Origin: Anaeromicropila herbilytica
Lineage (GTDB): Bacteria > Bacillota > Clostridia > Lachnospirales > Lachnospiraceae
Assembly: GCF_016591975.1 (NCBI RefSeq)
Contig: NZ_AP024169.1
Location: 4,847,001 to 4,911,000, forward strand
DNA length: 64,000 nt
Direction: 5' to 3'
Shown here: positions 26,374 through 35,003 of the stretch, piece by piece
Position numbering within the stretch: the stretch's first letter is position 1
Layout: each line of letters starts with the position of its first letter
Notes under the pieces: generated by a model
Databases searched by the model: none
What the model was told of the DNA's origin: nothing
The model's input: the letters and a program-made list of their open reading frames with translations, nothing else
Translations under genes and position numbers: made by a program

Positions 26374-26631
26374 TCACCACTTTTTTTCGTTATTAGGACA
26401 ATAATTTTTCTTAATCGCTGCTCTCATCTCTACAAAGCATCCACAGATTCTACACATCCCATTTGCAAGATTATCACACTGTTTGCATATAGTAAGTCTT
26501 TCTTTGTATAACATATCTTCTGCTTTAATATCTTCGTCCAGATTCTCAATATATTCATAAACATTCTTAAAGTATTCGTCTCGTGATATGTCCTTTAATA
26601 AACATTTTTTACAAAATCTTTGTTCCATCAT
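26374..26631 (-). CDS. Cysteine-rich small protein, probable metal-binding (DUF6171-like)
   Basis: 85 residues with cysteine pairs CKKC near the N-terminus and CKQC, CRICGC and YCP in the C-terminal half, which should bind one or two zinc ions. The middle is helical and acidic. It resembles a family I recall as DUF6171 in Lachnospiraceae; that name is from memory and uncertain. It starts 18 bp after the GH51 stop on the same strand, with only a weak ribosome-binding site, so it is probably co-transcribed with that gene. Confidence 0.6.
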   Translation of the reverse strand: MMEQRFCKKCLLKDISRDEYFKNVYEYIENLDEDIKAEDMLYKERLTICKQCDNLANGMCRICGCFVEMRAAIKKNYCPNNEKKW

Positions 26632-26648
26632 ATATTCACTAATATTCT

Positions 26649-28124
26649 TTATTGTTCAATTTCAAAATGAAGCACACTCACAGGAGGAATGGTAAAGTTC
26701 AATCCCTTTTCTGTAATTATGTAATCAGTAAACTCTTTGGTTGTAACTACATTAGGCTGATCAAACGTATTATGAGCTGTCATATCATTTGTAAGAATGG
26801 TTGCTTTTACTGATTTTATTTTGGAATCTACAAAAATACCCTCTACTGGATAAGCCTCTGTTGCTGATAGATTATTAATTGTTACATTAATCTTACCTTC
26901 ATCATTAATAGATACAGACTCATTAAGATTGCATACTTTTGCTCCCTCAACACCAATTTCTTCGGTCTCAATAAAACTATCTACTAAGGTTGCATCCTGA
27001 TGGCTCTTATACATATTAAATACATGGTAAGTTGGAGTTAAAACCATCTTATCTCCTTCAGTTAAGATAACTGATTGAAGAACATTTACAAGCTGAGCTA
27101 AGTTTGCCATATGAACACGATCACTGTGCTTATTAAAAATGTTAAGATTAACACCTGCAACTAAAGCATCTCTCATAGAATTCTGTTGGTATAAGAATCC
27201 TGGGTTCGTTCCTACTTCTACGTTATGCCAACATCCCCATTCATCTACAATTAAACCTATTCTCTTTGCAGGATCATATTTGTCCATAATTTTTGCATGC
27301 TTTGTAATTAATTCTTCCATATAAAATGTCTTACTTAATACTTTATACCATCCTTCTTCATCAAACTTCGTAGCTTCGCCCTTGTCATCCCATGTCTTCT
27401 CAATGGTATAATAATGAAGTGATAATCCATCCATAAATGGATGTGCAATCTTCATTACAGTCTCTGTCCAATTGTAATCATCGCTATTAGGACCACATGC
27501 TATCTTATAAAAACTGTTACCTGCATAATTACGCACATAAGTCTGATATCTACGGTATTCATTCGCATAGTGTTCTGGTGTCATATTACCACCACATCCC
27601 CAACTTTCATTTCCAACGCCAAAGTATTTTACTTTCCATGCATTTTCATGACCATTCTTAGTTCTTAAATCTGCCATTGGTGAAACACCTTCAAAAGTAA
27701 GATATTCTGCCCATTCAGACATTTCTCTAACTGTTCCACTACCTACATTACCATTGATATATGGCTCACAACCTATTTGTTCACACAATTCCATGAATTC
27801 ATGAGTTCCAAAACTATTATCTTCAATAACACCGCCCCAATGAGTGTTAATCATCTTTTTACGAGACTCTTTTGGTCCAATTCCGTCTTCCCAATGGTAT
27901 TCATCAGCAAAACATCCTCCTGGCCAACGAAGTACAGGAAGTTTTAGCTCCTTTAAAGCTTCAACAACATCTGTTCTCATTCCATTTTTATTTGGAATAT
28001 TAGAATCTTCCTTAACATAAAGCCCTTCATAAATACATCTTCCTAGATGTTCTGAAAAATGTCCGTAGATTTCCTTATGGATTCTTGATTTTTTGTTATG
28101 TACATTCACTACTAATTTGCTCAT
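26649..28124 (-). CDS. GH51 alpha-L-arabinofuranosidase
   Basis: 491 residues from the ATG at 28124; an in-frame ATG at 28145 is the alternative. The enzyme removes arabinofuranose from arabinan or arabinoxylan fragments. The catalytic acid/base is Glu173 in GVGNESWGCGG and the nucleophile is Glu295 in LIVDEWGCWH. Other family marks are GHFSEHLGRCIYEGL and LRWPGGCFADEYHWEDG. There is no signal peptide, so it works in the cytoplasm on imported oligosaccharides, like the GH74 protein. Two tandem repeat E units and a candidate operator lie upstream, with a divergent ArsR-like regulator beyond. Confidence 0.95.
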   Translation of the reverse strand: MSKLVVNVHNKKSRIHKEIYGHFSEHLGRCIYEGLYVKEDSNIPNKNGMRTDVVEALKELKLPVLRWPGGCFADEYHWEDGIGPKESRKKMINTHWGGVIEDNSFGTHEFMELCEQIGCEPYINGNVGSGTVREMSEWAEYLTFEGVSPMADLRTKNGHENAWKVKYFGVGNESWGCGGNMTPEHYANEYRRYQTYVRNYAGNSFYKIACGPNSDDYNWTETVMKIAHPFMDGLSLHYYTIEKTWDDKGEATKFDEEGWYKVLSKTFYMEELITKHAKIMDKYDPAKRIGLIVDEWGCWHNVEVGTNPGFLYQQNSMRDALVAGVNLNIFNKHSDRVHMANLAQLVNVLQSVILTEGDKMVLTPTYHVFNMYKSHQDATLVDSFIETEEIGVEGAKVCNLNESVSINDEGKINVTINNLSATEAYPVEGIFVDSKIKSVKATILTNDMTAHNTFDQPNVVTTKEFTDYIITEKGLNFTIPPVSVLHFEIEQ

Positions 28125-28160
28125 TATTACACCATACCTTTCCATTTTAAGTAACTTCTC

Positions 28161-28296
28161 AAATCACACTTGTTCTCATCTGTCGACTTTGGAGACGTAC
28201 AAATCAAGGGTGTGAAACGCTTTATTTCACACTAGCTCCCATCTGTCGCCTCTGGCGACATACAAATCAAGGGTGTGAAACGTTTTATTTCACACT
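28161..28296 (-). repeat. Repeat E, two tandem 63-bp units before the GH51 gene
   Basis: Units at 28234-28296 and 28171-28233, read on the minus strand, each with a GTGTGAAA / TTTCACAC hairpin and a GTCGCC AGA GGCGAC hairpin (the second is degraded in the gene-proximal unit). The first bases of a third unit are at 28161-28170. The distal unit differs from the GH74 copy at about five of 63 positions. They end about 40 bp from the GH51 start. Confidence 0.75.
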
Positions 28297-28330
28297 AATA
28301 TATAAGCATCTTACAACACATATGATTATT

Positions 28331-28360
28331 TTATTATTTAAGTCAAAACTTAAATAATAA
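28331..28360. promoter_or_regulatory. Perfect 13-bp inverted repeat, candidate operator
   Basis: TTATTATTTAAGT and ACTTAAATAATAA are separated by CAAA. It lies between the divergent GH51 and ArsR-like genes. On the minus strand it overlaps TTGACT, a possible -35 of the GH51 gene. It is the best candidate binding site for the neighbouring regulator. Confidence 0.55.
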
Positions 28361-28455
28361 AGCATTTGCTTAATATATTAGAATAGTACAACAAATTAAC
28401 CTTTCTGTCAATAAATAGGTATCATTTGTTTTGTGTAAATTAAAATATTTAACAT

Positions 28456-28483
28456 TTGACTTTAACAAACTTGTTCCTATAAT
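28456..28483 (+). promoter_or_regulatory. Sigma-A promoter of the ArsR-like regulator
   Basis: TTGACT, a 16-base spacer and TATAAT, about 120 bp upstream of the start codon. Confidence 0.65.
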
Positions 28484-28520
28484 ATTAATTAGAACATCAT
28501 TCACTTTTTCTGCTTTGTTT

Positions 28521-28570
28521 ACAACGCCTAGACTGCCTACCAAACAGATCATTTGTCGGGCAACTCATAA
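28521..28570. repeat. Repeat D, copy 1
   Basis: A ~45 bp sequence (CGCCTAGACTGCCTACCAAA, then TTTGTCGGGCAACTCATA) nearly identical to 52401-52450. It lies in the leader of the ArsR-like gene. Confidence 0.6.
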
Positions 28571-28603
28571 ATAGATAGGTATTACCTTGAAAGGAGCAAT
28601 TTC

Positions 28604-29518
28604 ATGCTACATTGTGAATCAATGCAAGAAGCCTCTATCATATTTGAGGCTTTAAGTACACCTGTAAGACGTAGAATCATGGAGATTCTGTACGAAGACG
28701 GAGATAAAAATCTAAATGATTTAGCGAAAATTCTAGAACTTACAAATAGTGCAATATCACTTCATATACAGAAACTAGAGAAAGCTGGTTTAATTATTAT
28801 CCATACCACTGCAGGTAAACGAGGTTCTCAAAAAATCTGCAAACCGAAACATGAACAAATTGTGATTGATCTTGCTCCGAAGAAAGATCTAGGCTGTAGC
28901 TATCAAGATGAAATACCAATTGGGTACTATTCGAATTTTAGCATTGCTCCAACTTGTGGAATCTCAACATTAGATGGTATTATTGGAGAATTTGATGATC
29001 CACGTTATTTTTCTTTTCCAGAGCATGTAAACGCAAGTATTTTGTGGTTGACCAGCGGTTTTGTAGAGTACAACCTACCAAATCATCTTATCGCAGGGCA
29101 GGAATTAACTGAATTACAGATATCTTTTGAGGTATCGTCTGAGTGTCCTGGCTTTAATGAGAACTATCCTTCTGATATCCATTTTTCAATTAATGATATA
29201 CCATTAGGTTATTGGGTTAGCCCTGGTGATTTTGGTGCTAGACACGGTAGATTTACACCAGAATGGTGGCCAGAAAACTGTAATCAATACGGATTATTAA
29301 AGACTCTTACTATTAATAAGTCAGGTACCTTTATTGATGGCGGTAACCAGATTTCAACTACTACCATTTCTGACCTATCAATTGATTATACTAGTGCTAT
29401 TTCTTTTCGCCTTTATGTACCAACCGATACCAAGAATGTTGGTGGATTAACCTTGTTTGGCAAAGGGTTCGGTGACTATAGCCAATCTATTAAATTGATT
29501 ACGAAGTATGTTGAATAA
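28604..29518 (+). CDS. ArsR-family regulator with a large C-terminal domain
   Basis: 304 residues. The N-terminal winged helix (about residues 8-85) has ALSTPVRRRIMEILYEDGD and LTNSAISLHIQKLEKAGLI. No ArsR metal-site cysteines are present. The remaining ~200 residues are beta-rich (WLTSGFVEYNLPNHL, SECPGFNENYPSDIHF, GYWVSPGDFGARHG). This looks like an added sugar- or ligand-sensing domain rather than an enzyme. AAAGGAGC precedes the ATG. Its divergent position to the GH51 gene and the inverted repeat between them suggest it controls arabinoside use. That function is inferred from position only. Confidence 0.75.
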   Translation: MLHCESMQEASIIFEALSTPVRRRIMEILYEDGDKNLNDLAKILELTNSAISLHIQKLEKAGLIIIHTTAGKRGSQKICKPKHEQIVIDLAPKKDLGCSYQDEIPIGYYSNFSIAPTCGISTLDGIIGEFDDPRYFSFPEHVNASILWLTSGFVEYNLPNHLIAGQELTELQISFEVSSECPGFNENYPSDIHFSINDIPLGYWVSPGDFGARHGRFTPEWWPENCNQYGLLKTLTINKSGTFIDGGNQISTTTISDLSIDYTSAISFRLYVPTDTKNVGGLTLFGKGFGDYSQSIKLITKYVE

Positions 29519-29608
29519 TAAACAGACTCATCTTCGCATTAATAAAGGGACCGTTGTACTTGTTGTTGAATCGCACTCTATTAACTCTATTGATAAAGAG
29601 AAAAAATA

Positions 29609-29650
29609 AAAGCGTTTACATCGATTAATTTGATGTAAACGCTTTTTCTT
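29609..29650. terminator. Bidirectional terminator
   Basis: The stem AGCGTTTACATC / GATGTAAACGCT is bracketed by A-rich and T-rich tracts. It serves the convergent ArsR-like and DUF951 genes. Confidence 0.85.
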
Positions 29651-29686
29651 ATCTTTATACCAATTTTCAACATATCATTTCATATC

Positions 29687-29890
29687 CTATTGTTCTTCTT
29701 GCAACCGTTCCTCTTTTTTCGTTATCTTACGAATGCTTTTCTCTACTTGTTTTCTTGGTATCATAATCTGATGACCACAACCTAGGCACTTTAATCGAAA
29801 ATCCATTCCTACTCTAAGAATCTCCCATTCACTACTTCCACAAGGATGTTGCTTTTTTAATTTAACTATATCTCCAATATTTAAATCCAT
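29687..29890 (-). CDS. DUF951 family protein
   Basis: 67 residues. The signature MDLNIGDIVKLKKQHPCGS, EILRVGMDFRLKCLGCGH and MIPRKQVEKS identifies DUF951 (YyzM in Bacillus). It is a small SH3-like protein with conserved cysteines and no known role. GAGGAA precedes the ATG. In Bacillus this gene lies close upstream of the rpsF operon; here it is 3.5 kb away, separated by the ArsR-like/GH51 pair. Confidence 0.85.
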   Translation of the reverse strand: MDLNIGDIVKLKKQHPCGSSEWEILRVGMDFRLKCLGCGHQIMIPRKQVEKSIRKITKKEERLQEEQ

Positions 29891-30015
29891 GATAATTCCT
29901 CGCTTACTTCTTTTATTAATTTAAATTTATATTACCAATCTAATAAGTAAAATTATAGCATGATATTGATTTTTTTTGCAATATTTAAAGTATTCTAATT
30001 TATTTCAAAAAGCAC

Positions 30016-30044
30016 TTGCATATTCTAATTATAAGGTGTAATAT
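30016..30044 (+). promoter_or_regulatory. Sigma-A promoter of the hemolysin III-like gene
   Basis: TTGCAT, a 17-base spacer and TAATAT give a leader of about 200 nt. The gap 29891-30246 shows nothing else I can name. Confidence 0.5.
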
Positions 30045-30246
30045 ACATATCATAAGATGTAGTTTTAAATACTACTTGTAATGTTTTTTATTTTTATATG
30101 ATGCATAAAACATATAACTAAATGATATACTTATTTTTAATTCAGAAATTAATCTCGTTCATAATAGTTAGCATTTAATAAAAGCAATAAAATAAACACA
30201 AAAATAAGTAACTATTAATCTATTATAATTTTTAGGAGATGGTTTT

Positions 30247-30909
30247 ATGAAGAAAATTAAAGATCCTGGAAGCGCAATTACACATTTTATCGGAATGCTC
30301 ATGGCTATTTTTGCAGCAACTCCATTATTAATAAAGGCTGCAAGTAAACCAGACGGTATCCACCTATTCTCACTATCCATTTTTATTACTAGCATGATAT
30401 TGCTTTATACTGCAAGTACCGTATATCATACCTTTGACTTGTCTACGCGGGTGAATAAGATTTTAAAGAAGTTCGATCATATGATGATCTTTGTTCTAAT
30501 TGCTGGGACTTATACTCCAGTATGCTTGATTGTACTTGGCGGAAGAACGGGACTAATTATGCTATTTATTATATGGAGCATGGCATTTGCAGGTATACTA
30601 TTAAAAGGATTTTGGGTTACTTGTCCAAAATGGGTATCCTCCGTTATCTATATAGCAATGGGCTGGACCTGTGTCCTTGCTTTTACGCAAATAATTAATA
30701 CCCTTTCTCCTGCTGCATTTAACTGGCTATTAGCTGGTGGTATTATTTACACTGTTGGCGGTGTTATATATGCTTTAAAATTACCAATCTTCAATAGCAA
30801 GCATAAGAACTTCGGTTCACATGAAATTTTCCACCTTTTTGTTATGGGTGGAAGCTTATGTCACTTTATATTAATGTATAATTTCGTAATTAATATGCCT
30901 ATTCGTTAA
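30247..30909 (+). CDS. Hemolysin III family (PAQR-type) membrane protein
   Basis: 220 residues with seven predicted membrane segments. Family motifs are present: SAITHFIGM, STVYHTF, KKFDHMMIFVLIAGTYTP and HEIFHLFVMGGSLCH. The conserved histidines and aspartate form the zinc-dependent site of PAQR proteins. In bacteria these are proposed to affect membrane fluidity; the haemolysin name is historical. An AGGAG site precedes the ATG and a strong terminator follows. Confidence 0.9.
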   Translation: MKKIKDPGSAITHFIGMLMAIFAATPLLIKAASKPDGIHLFSLSIFITSMILLYTASTVYHTFDLSTRVNKILKKFDHMMIFVLIAGTYTPVCLIVLGGRTGLIMLFIIWSMAFAGILLKGFWVTCPKWVSSVIYIAMGWTCVLAFTQIINTLSPAAFNWLLAGGIIYTVGGVIYALKLPIFNSKHKNFGSHEIFHLFVMGGSLCHFILMYNFVINMPIR

Positions 30910-30943
30910 CATAAAAAGGCATCCACATGTTTCCTATAAGTAT

Positions 30944-30980
30944 AAAAAGGTAGTGATAACTTCGTATCACTACCTTTTTA
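30944..30980 (+). terminator. Terminator of the hemolysin III-like gene
   Basis: AAAAGGTAGTGATA and TATCACTACCTTTTT with a six-base loop and T-run. Confidence 0.85.
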
Positions 30981-31078
30981 TTTATAATCACTATCATGAA
31001 ATATTACCATTCAGCAATTCCATAATTCGTGATATTCTTATTCTATTTCACCATTATCATTCTATTATTTTATGATTC

Positions 31079-32302
31079 TTATTTAATACGAATATGGTAA
31101 CTTCCTGATGTCTTTGTTGATGTTTTTGTTACTTTTACATAATATGTTCCCTTAGGTAATGATTCTACTCCATAAGTTCCATAGTATGGTGAGAAAGAAG
31201 CAACTTCATCTGTTCCTTGAAGTTCTGTATAATCATTGAACTTCTTACCATTTGATAAATAGAATTCTACTTTAATCTTTCCTGATGAAGCAGTACCTTC
31301 AATTATTACATTTACTTTCTTTCTTTTTGAAGTGCTAAATTTATACCAATCTGCTTTACCTTTTTTATCTGAAGCTAATACAGTTGCATTCACAGCTTTT
31401 GCTCCAAGTTTAAGTCTTTTAGCTTTCTTCATAGAAGATCCGCTTTTATCTGAGATTGCTTTAAAAGTTGATTTTACTCTATAAAATGTATCAGATGGTT
31501 GGAATTTAATATAGTAAGTTCCTTTTTTTACTGCAAATACTGCTTTATATGCAGATGACTTGCTAACATAACATCTATCTGAGATTGCTTTTTTGCTTGA
31601 ATTACATAAGTAAACATTGTTACCGTATTCAGACTCTGCATTTACTGTGATACTTCCTGCTTTAGATGCTGTTACTTTGTAATAAACATACGCTGATGAA
31701 TCTGTATTACCTGATATTGCCCATGTCTTATTCTTTAATGTTCTGTCACTTCCATTGTATAATTGAGATAAAAATCCTAATTGATATGGTGTAATGCCAT
31801 CTGATGTACTATCTGTAACTTGAAATTGCACATAATATGTACCGGATTTTTTTACAATGAAATCAACATATTTTCCGTTATCTGCATCTTCTTTATTAAT
31901 ATGATATACTGTTTTTGTACAAGCTGCATCTGAAAATAATTCAATATCATAGGTAGCTGTCGCATTATTACCTAATGTATAGTATATTGATAAAATACCT
32001 TTTTTAGAAATTTGAATTGGTACAACTGTTTTTGTAATACCAAGTGTATTTGTTAAATCTGGTTGTACATCTACTGTATAACCTTTTATATTTTTAAAAT
32101 CTTGGTCACTTCCTGTAGTTAATACAGCAGTATTCATCTTATCTACAGTCGCTCCTGTTTCTGCATCTTTCACCACTGGTGCTGTAGCAGTTGTTGTAGG
32201 TGTTGTTGTAGGTGCAACTTCTGTTGCATTAACATTAAAACTTGGCGTTACAGCTAAAACTAATGTTAATAGTAAACATAAAACTATTTTTCCCTTTTTC
32301 AT
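31079..32302 (-). CDS. Secreted protein with three pre-peptidase C-terminal-like domains
   Basis: 407 residues. A clear signal peptide (KIVLCLLLTLVLAVTPSFN, cleavage after about residue 26) is followed by a Thr/Ala-rich linker. Three similar beta domains follow, each ending in the same pattern: SGTYYVQFQV, KGTYYIKFQPS and KGTYYVKVTK. The third begins ADWYKFSTSKRKKV, typical of PPC domains. No catalytic domain is present, so it may be an adhesive or stabilising exoprotein. It is a monocistronic gene with a long AT-rich upstream region. Confidence 0.75.
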   Translation of the reverse strand: MKKGKIVLCLLLTLVLAVTPSFNVNATEVAPTTTPTTTATAPVVKDAETGATVDKMNTAVLTTGSDQDFKNIKGYTVDVQPDLTNTLGITKTVVPIQISKKGILSIYYTLGNNATATYDIELFSDAACTKTVYHINKEDADNGKYVDFIVKKSGTYYVQFQVTDSTSDGITPYQLGFLSQLYNGSDRTLKNKTWAISGNTDSSAYVYYKVTASKAGSITVNAESEYGNNVYLCNSSKKAISDRCYVSKSSAYKAVFAVKKGTYYIKFQPSDTFYRVKSTFKAISDKSGSSMKKAKRLKLGAKAVNATVLASDKKGKADWYKFSTSKRKKVNVIIEGTASSGKIKVEFYLSNGKKFNDYTELQGTDEVASFSPYYGTYGVESLPKGTYYVKVTKTSTKTSGSYHIRIK

Positions 32303-32577
32303 ATTACTTATCTCCTTTTATTCTCTGTCTTGTTTGAAGCTTCCAAAATAATTATCTTTAAATACTATGCAAATTCTTAAGTCTAAATTATTTCACTCTT
32401 CAAACCTCAATACATTGGATAGTATATCCAATCTATATTTGAAAATCAATAATAAATGTAGTTTTTCCCATTTACTAGTACTATTTTACTATTAAAATTA
32501 TTGCTTGTTTTCTTATTTTTTACAATTCATCTTACAAAACATTATCTAATCTCCTATAATTATCCAAAAACCAAAAT

Positions 32578-32600
32578 AAGCGTACAATGATTGTACGCTT
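32578..32600. other. Perfect 11-bp palindrome
   Basis: AAGCGTACAAT, one central G, and ATTGTACGCTT. It lies in the 609 bp gap 32303-32911 between two minus-strand genes. The gap also has AGAACGAGAA / TTCTCGTTCT, 57 bases apart (32675-32751). No gene with a ribosome-binding site is seen there. Confidence 0.45.
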
Positions 32601-32862
32601 ACCTCGGTAATGAAGAAAATCTTTACTACCTAATATCTATATTAAGCAGCCGAATGAATAAATTGGTTATTATCAGAACGAGAAAAAAAACAATTGTAAG
32701 AATAGGTTCGGTTGCATATTGTAGTAGATATGTACTTCCCCTTCTCGTTCTTCAACCTATACCTTATTATACTCACTTGTTATTATTATGTTCCTATTTT
32801 TATTATAATATGTATCTACTCTTAACTATTATTTATCTAATTGTTATGGATGACTTTGCATT

Positions 32863-32896
32863 GAAAAAAGGCACAGCCTTTTTCGCTATGCCTTTC
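32863..32896 (-). terminator. Terminator of spoIID-spoIIQ
   Basis: On the minus strand AGGCATAGC pairs with GCTGTGCCT (one G-U) and is followed by TTTTTTC, 16 bp after the spoIIQ stop. Confidence 0.75.
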
Positions 32897-32911
32897 TATT
32901 CTAAATATAAA

Positions 32912-33781
32912 TCAATCTTTATTTAATAATTGCATTGGGTTATATGGTTCTTTACCATTGATTACTTTAAAATATAAATTACTTCCTTCTACTACATAAT
33001 ACTTCGTTGGTTCTGCAATTGCACCAAGAGTATCTCCTGTCTTAACAGAATCTCCTACCTTTACTGTAACATTAGCTAATTGACCGTATTGTAACGTAAA
33101 GTCACTACCAATGTCCATTGTAATTGTTACTCCTGTTTCATCATTATTTTCAATTGCGGTTACGATACCATCTGCAGCGCTTTCTACCTTAGCACCTACT
33201 TTTGCACCAATTAGAATCGCTGGATTACACTTGTATTCACCTAGTGTTTGAAAATAAACCCCGTGATCCATGCTATAATTAAGCACTATATCACCTTTGA
33301 TTGGCCAAGCAAGGCCCTCTTCCTCTTTGAAGCTTAATTTGCTGACCGCTGAACTCATTGCCTCGGCAGCATTATTCTTTTCTTCCTTCGTTGATTTGGC
33401 TGCTTTAGCAGCTTTTGCTTGATTTGCTTTAGTTGTTTCAGCTTTTGCAGTTTCTTTCTTCGTACTGTTCTCTTTTGTTGGTGCAGAGACAATATCGTTT
33501 TCTAATAGACTGTAATCGGAATTTGCTTTGGTATTTCCTTGTCTATTAGAGGTTGAGCTATTTTGTTGTTTAGATTTTTCATTAGATGCTACTGTTTTAT
33601 TCGTATTATCCTTTGAAGCAACATTTGGACGCTCATTCAAATCTACAAGACCATTTCCAGAGTCAGTAGATCTAATATTAACAAAAACTATTGCGATTAC
33701 TAAGATTGCAGTTAGTCCAGTTAATAATACTAAATAAAAGCTTTTGTTTTTTAAAAATTCGGAAACTTTTTGCTTTTTCAC
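32912..33781 (-). CDS. spoIIQ: Stage II sporulation protein SpoIIQ-like, degenerate LytM domain
   Basis: 289 residues: one N-terminal membrane segment (about residues 15-34), an Asn/Lys/Ala-rich linker (about 60-145) and a LytM/M23-fold domain (GDIVLNYSMDHGVYFQTLG to the end). In active M23 peptidases the zinc ligands include an HxH pair in the last strand. Here that strand reads NLYFKVI, so the protein is unlikely to be a peptidase. SpoIIQ is a forespore membrane protein forming a channel with SpoIIIAH across the intermembrane space during engulfment. The gene follows spoIID by 58 bp, the usual clostridial order. Confidence 0.88.
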   Translation of the reverse strand: MKKQKVSEFLKNKSFYLVLLTGLTAILVIAIVFVNIRSTDSGNGLVDLNERPNVASKDNTNKTVASNEKSKQQNSSTSNRQGNTKANSDYSLLENDIVSAPTKENSTKKETAKAETTKANQAKAAKAAKSTKEEKNNAAEAMSSAVSKLSFKEEEGLAWPIKGDIVLNYSMDHGVYFQTLGEYKCNPAILIGAKVGAKVESAADGIVTAIENNDETGVTITMDIGSDFTLQYGQLANVTVKVGDSVKTGDTLGAIAEPTKYYVVEGSNLYFKVINGKEPYNPMQLLNKD

Positions 33782-33839
33782 CGTTAATCACCTCTATGTA
33801 TATTTTCACCAAAATAGTGAGGTTTATACATAGGGGATA

Positions 33840-34793
33840 CTATTTTATTACAACTTTAGTATCTTTATAATAAATCCCTAGGATTTTCTTATAATTACTG
33901 CCTTTCTCGGCTAGTTTATTGCCACCAAATTGGCTGAATCCAAGGCCATGCCCATACCCCTTGGTAATAAACCGTACTTTATCACCATACTTTTCTATAT
34001 AGAAATTGCTCGAATTAAGCCCAAAAACTTTTGCAAATTCTTCCCCCGTCGTCTCATAGGTGCCAATATCTATTTTAAGTACATATCCTAAATCGTCTCG
34101 ATCTTTCACTTTTACTTTATCAAAAAATTGACTTTCATCTATATTAATATTTTTATAATAACTCGACAACTTCTCTAGAACGTCTGTGACATTCAGCTCT
34201 GTTATTTTCATATAGTCATTTGAAGTTACATCATCAAGACTCTCTACTTCAACTAGGTATGGACGATTTTCTCCAAATGCATTCTTCGCACTCCTCGTCT
34301 TACCAACACTTACACGGTGAAACAAAGGTTCAATCAGCTGGTTTTTATAAGTCAGAATCTCATCTGTAGTCGCATACACAGCTTTCTTAATATTGGATAA
34401 GTAATCCTTATAGTTATCACTACCCCATTTGGATTCCATATCTTTCATACTATAAAAATCAAGTCCCAATTCATCGACTGTGAATTCATTTTCATATCCA
34501 TTTGCTTGTAAGGTAGAGATTACTTTTAGGGCATAGGTTCTAACGATAACTGCCTGTGCTTTCAATGCCTCTAGCTCATAATCTGGTGGAATTGTAGCTG
34601 CTACCACTCCAATAATATAATTCTCAAAATTAATGTTCTCTCTTCCCTCATCCGTTTCATACTGAATTTGATATTCTACATTCTCCTTTGTATGCTTTAC
34701 GAAATCTGTCCCAATCAATAGCATTGTGATACTGTAAGGTAAAAAAATGATTATCATTAATAGTACGACTAATTTAATGATTCTCTTTTTCAT
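33840..34793 (-). CDS. spoIID: Stage II sporulation protein D
   Basis: 317 residues with an N-terminal membrane anchor (KLVVLLMIIIFLPYSITML). The SpoIID/LytB domain shows YIIGVVAATIPPDYELEALK, AQAVIVRTYAL and the C-terminal GYGHGLGFSQFGGNKLAEKG. It is a lytic transglycosylase that acts with SpoIIP and SpoIIM to degrade septal peptidoglycan during engulfment. AAGGAGA precedes the ATG. It is transcribed with spoIIQ. Confidence 0.95.
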   Translation of the reverse strand: MKKRIIKLVVLLMIIIFLPYSITMLLIGTDFVKHTKENVEYQIQYETDEGRENINFENYIIGVVAATIPPDYELEALKAQAVIVRTYALKVISTLQANGYENEFTVDELGLDFYSMKDMESKWGSDNYKDYLSNIKKAVYATTDEILTYKNQLIEPLFHRVSVGKTRSAKNAFGENRPYLVEVESLDDVTSNDYMKITELNVTDVLEKLSSYYKNINIDESQFFDKVKVKDRDDLGYVLKIDIGTYETTGEEFAKVFGLNSSNFYIEKYGDKVRFITKGYGHGLGFSQFGGNKLAEKGSNYKKILGIYYKDTKVVIK

Positions 34794-34898
34794 GGACTTC
34801 TCCTTTAATTTAAAGGTGACGAAGCACTTTATACATTATATTGTAGGAGAATCATTTTTATGATATTTAGTCATATTTTCCCAGGAAGAAGATTATTG

Positions 34899-34977
34899 AA
34901 TACTTAACAAATTCAGATGTTAGTTAATCTAAATTATTATAATTAATATACTTTTCTGCCTGAATTTATTAAGTATT
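34899..34977. repeat. Inverted repeat between the ASKHA and spoIID genes
   Basis: AATACTTAACAAATTCAG and CTGAATTTATTAAGTATT pair with one mismatch around 43 bases. A half-copy (ACTTGATAAATTCAGAAGTTA-like) occurs at 59851-59875. It may terminate the upstream transcript. Confidence 0.5.
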
Positions 34978-35003
34978 AGTTTTTGACTAGGAAATTTAAA
35001 ATA

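Noticed and set aside
29611..29643. CcpA (cre) site
   Set aside because: TGTAAACGCTTTTT matches much of the cre pattern but is part of a clear bidirectional terminator stem.
32591..32926. 111-residue plus-strand frame in the gap before spoIIQ
   Set aside because: No ribosome-binding site, starts inside a palindrome, overlaps the spoIIQ terminator and has the composition of translated AT-rich intergenic DNA.
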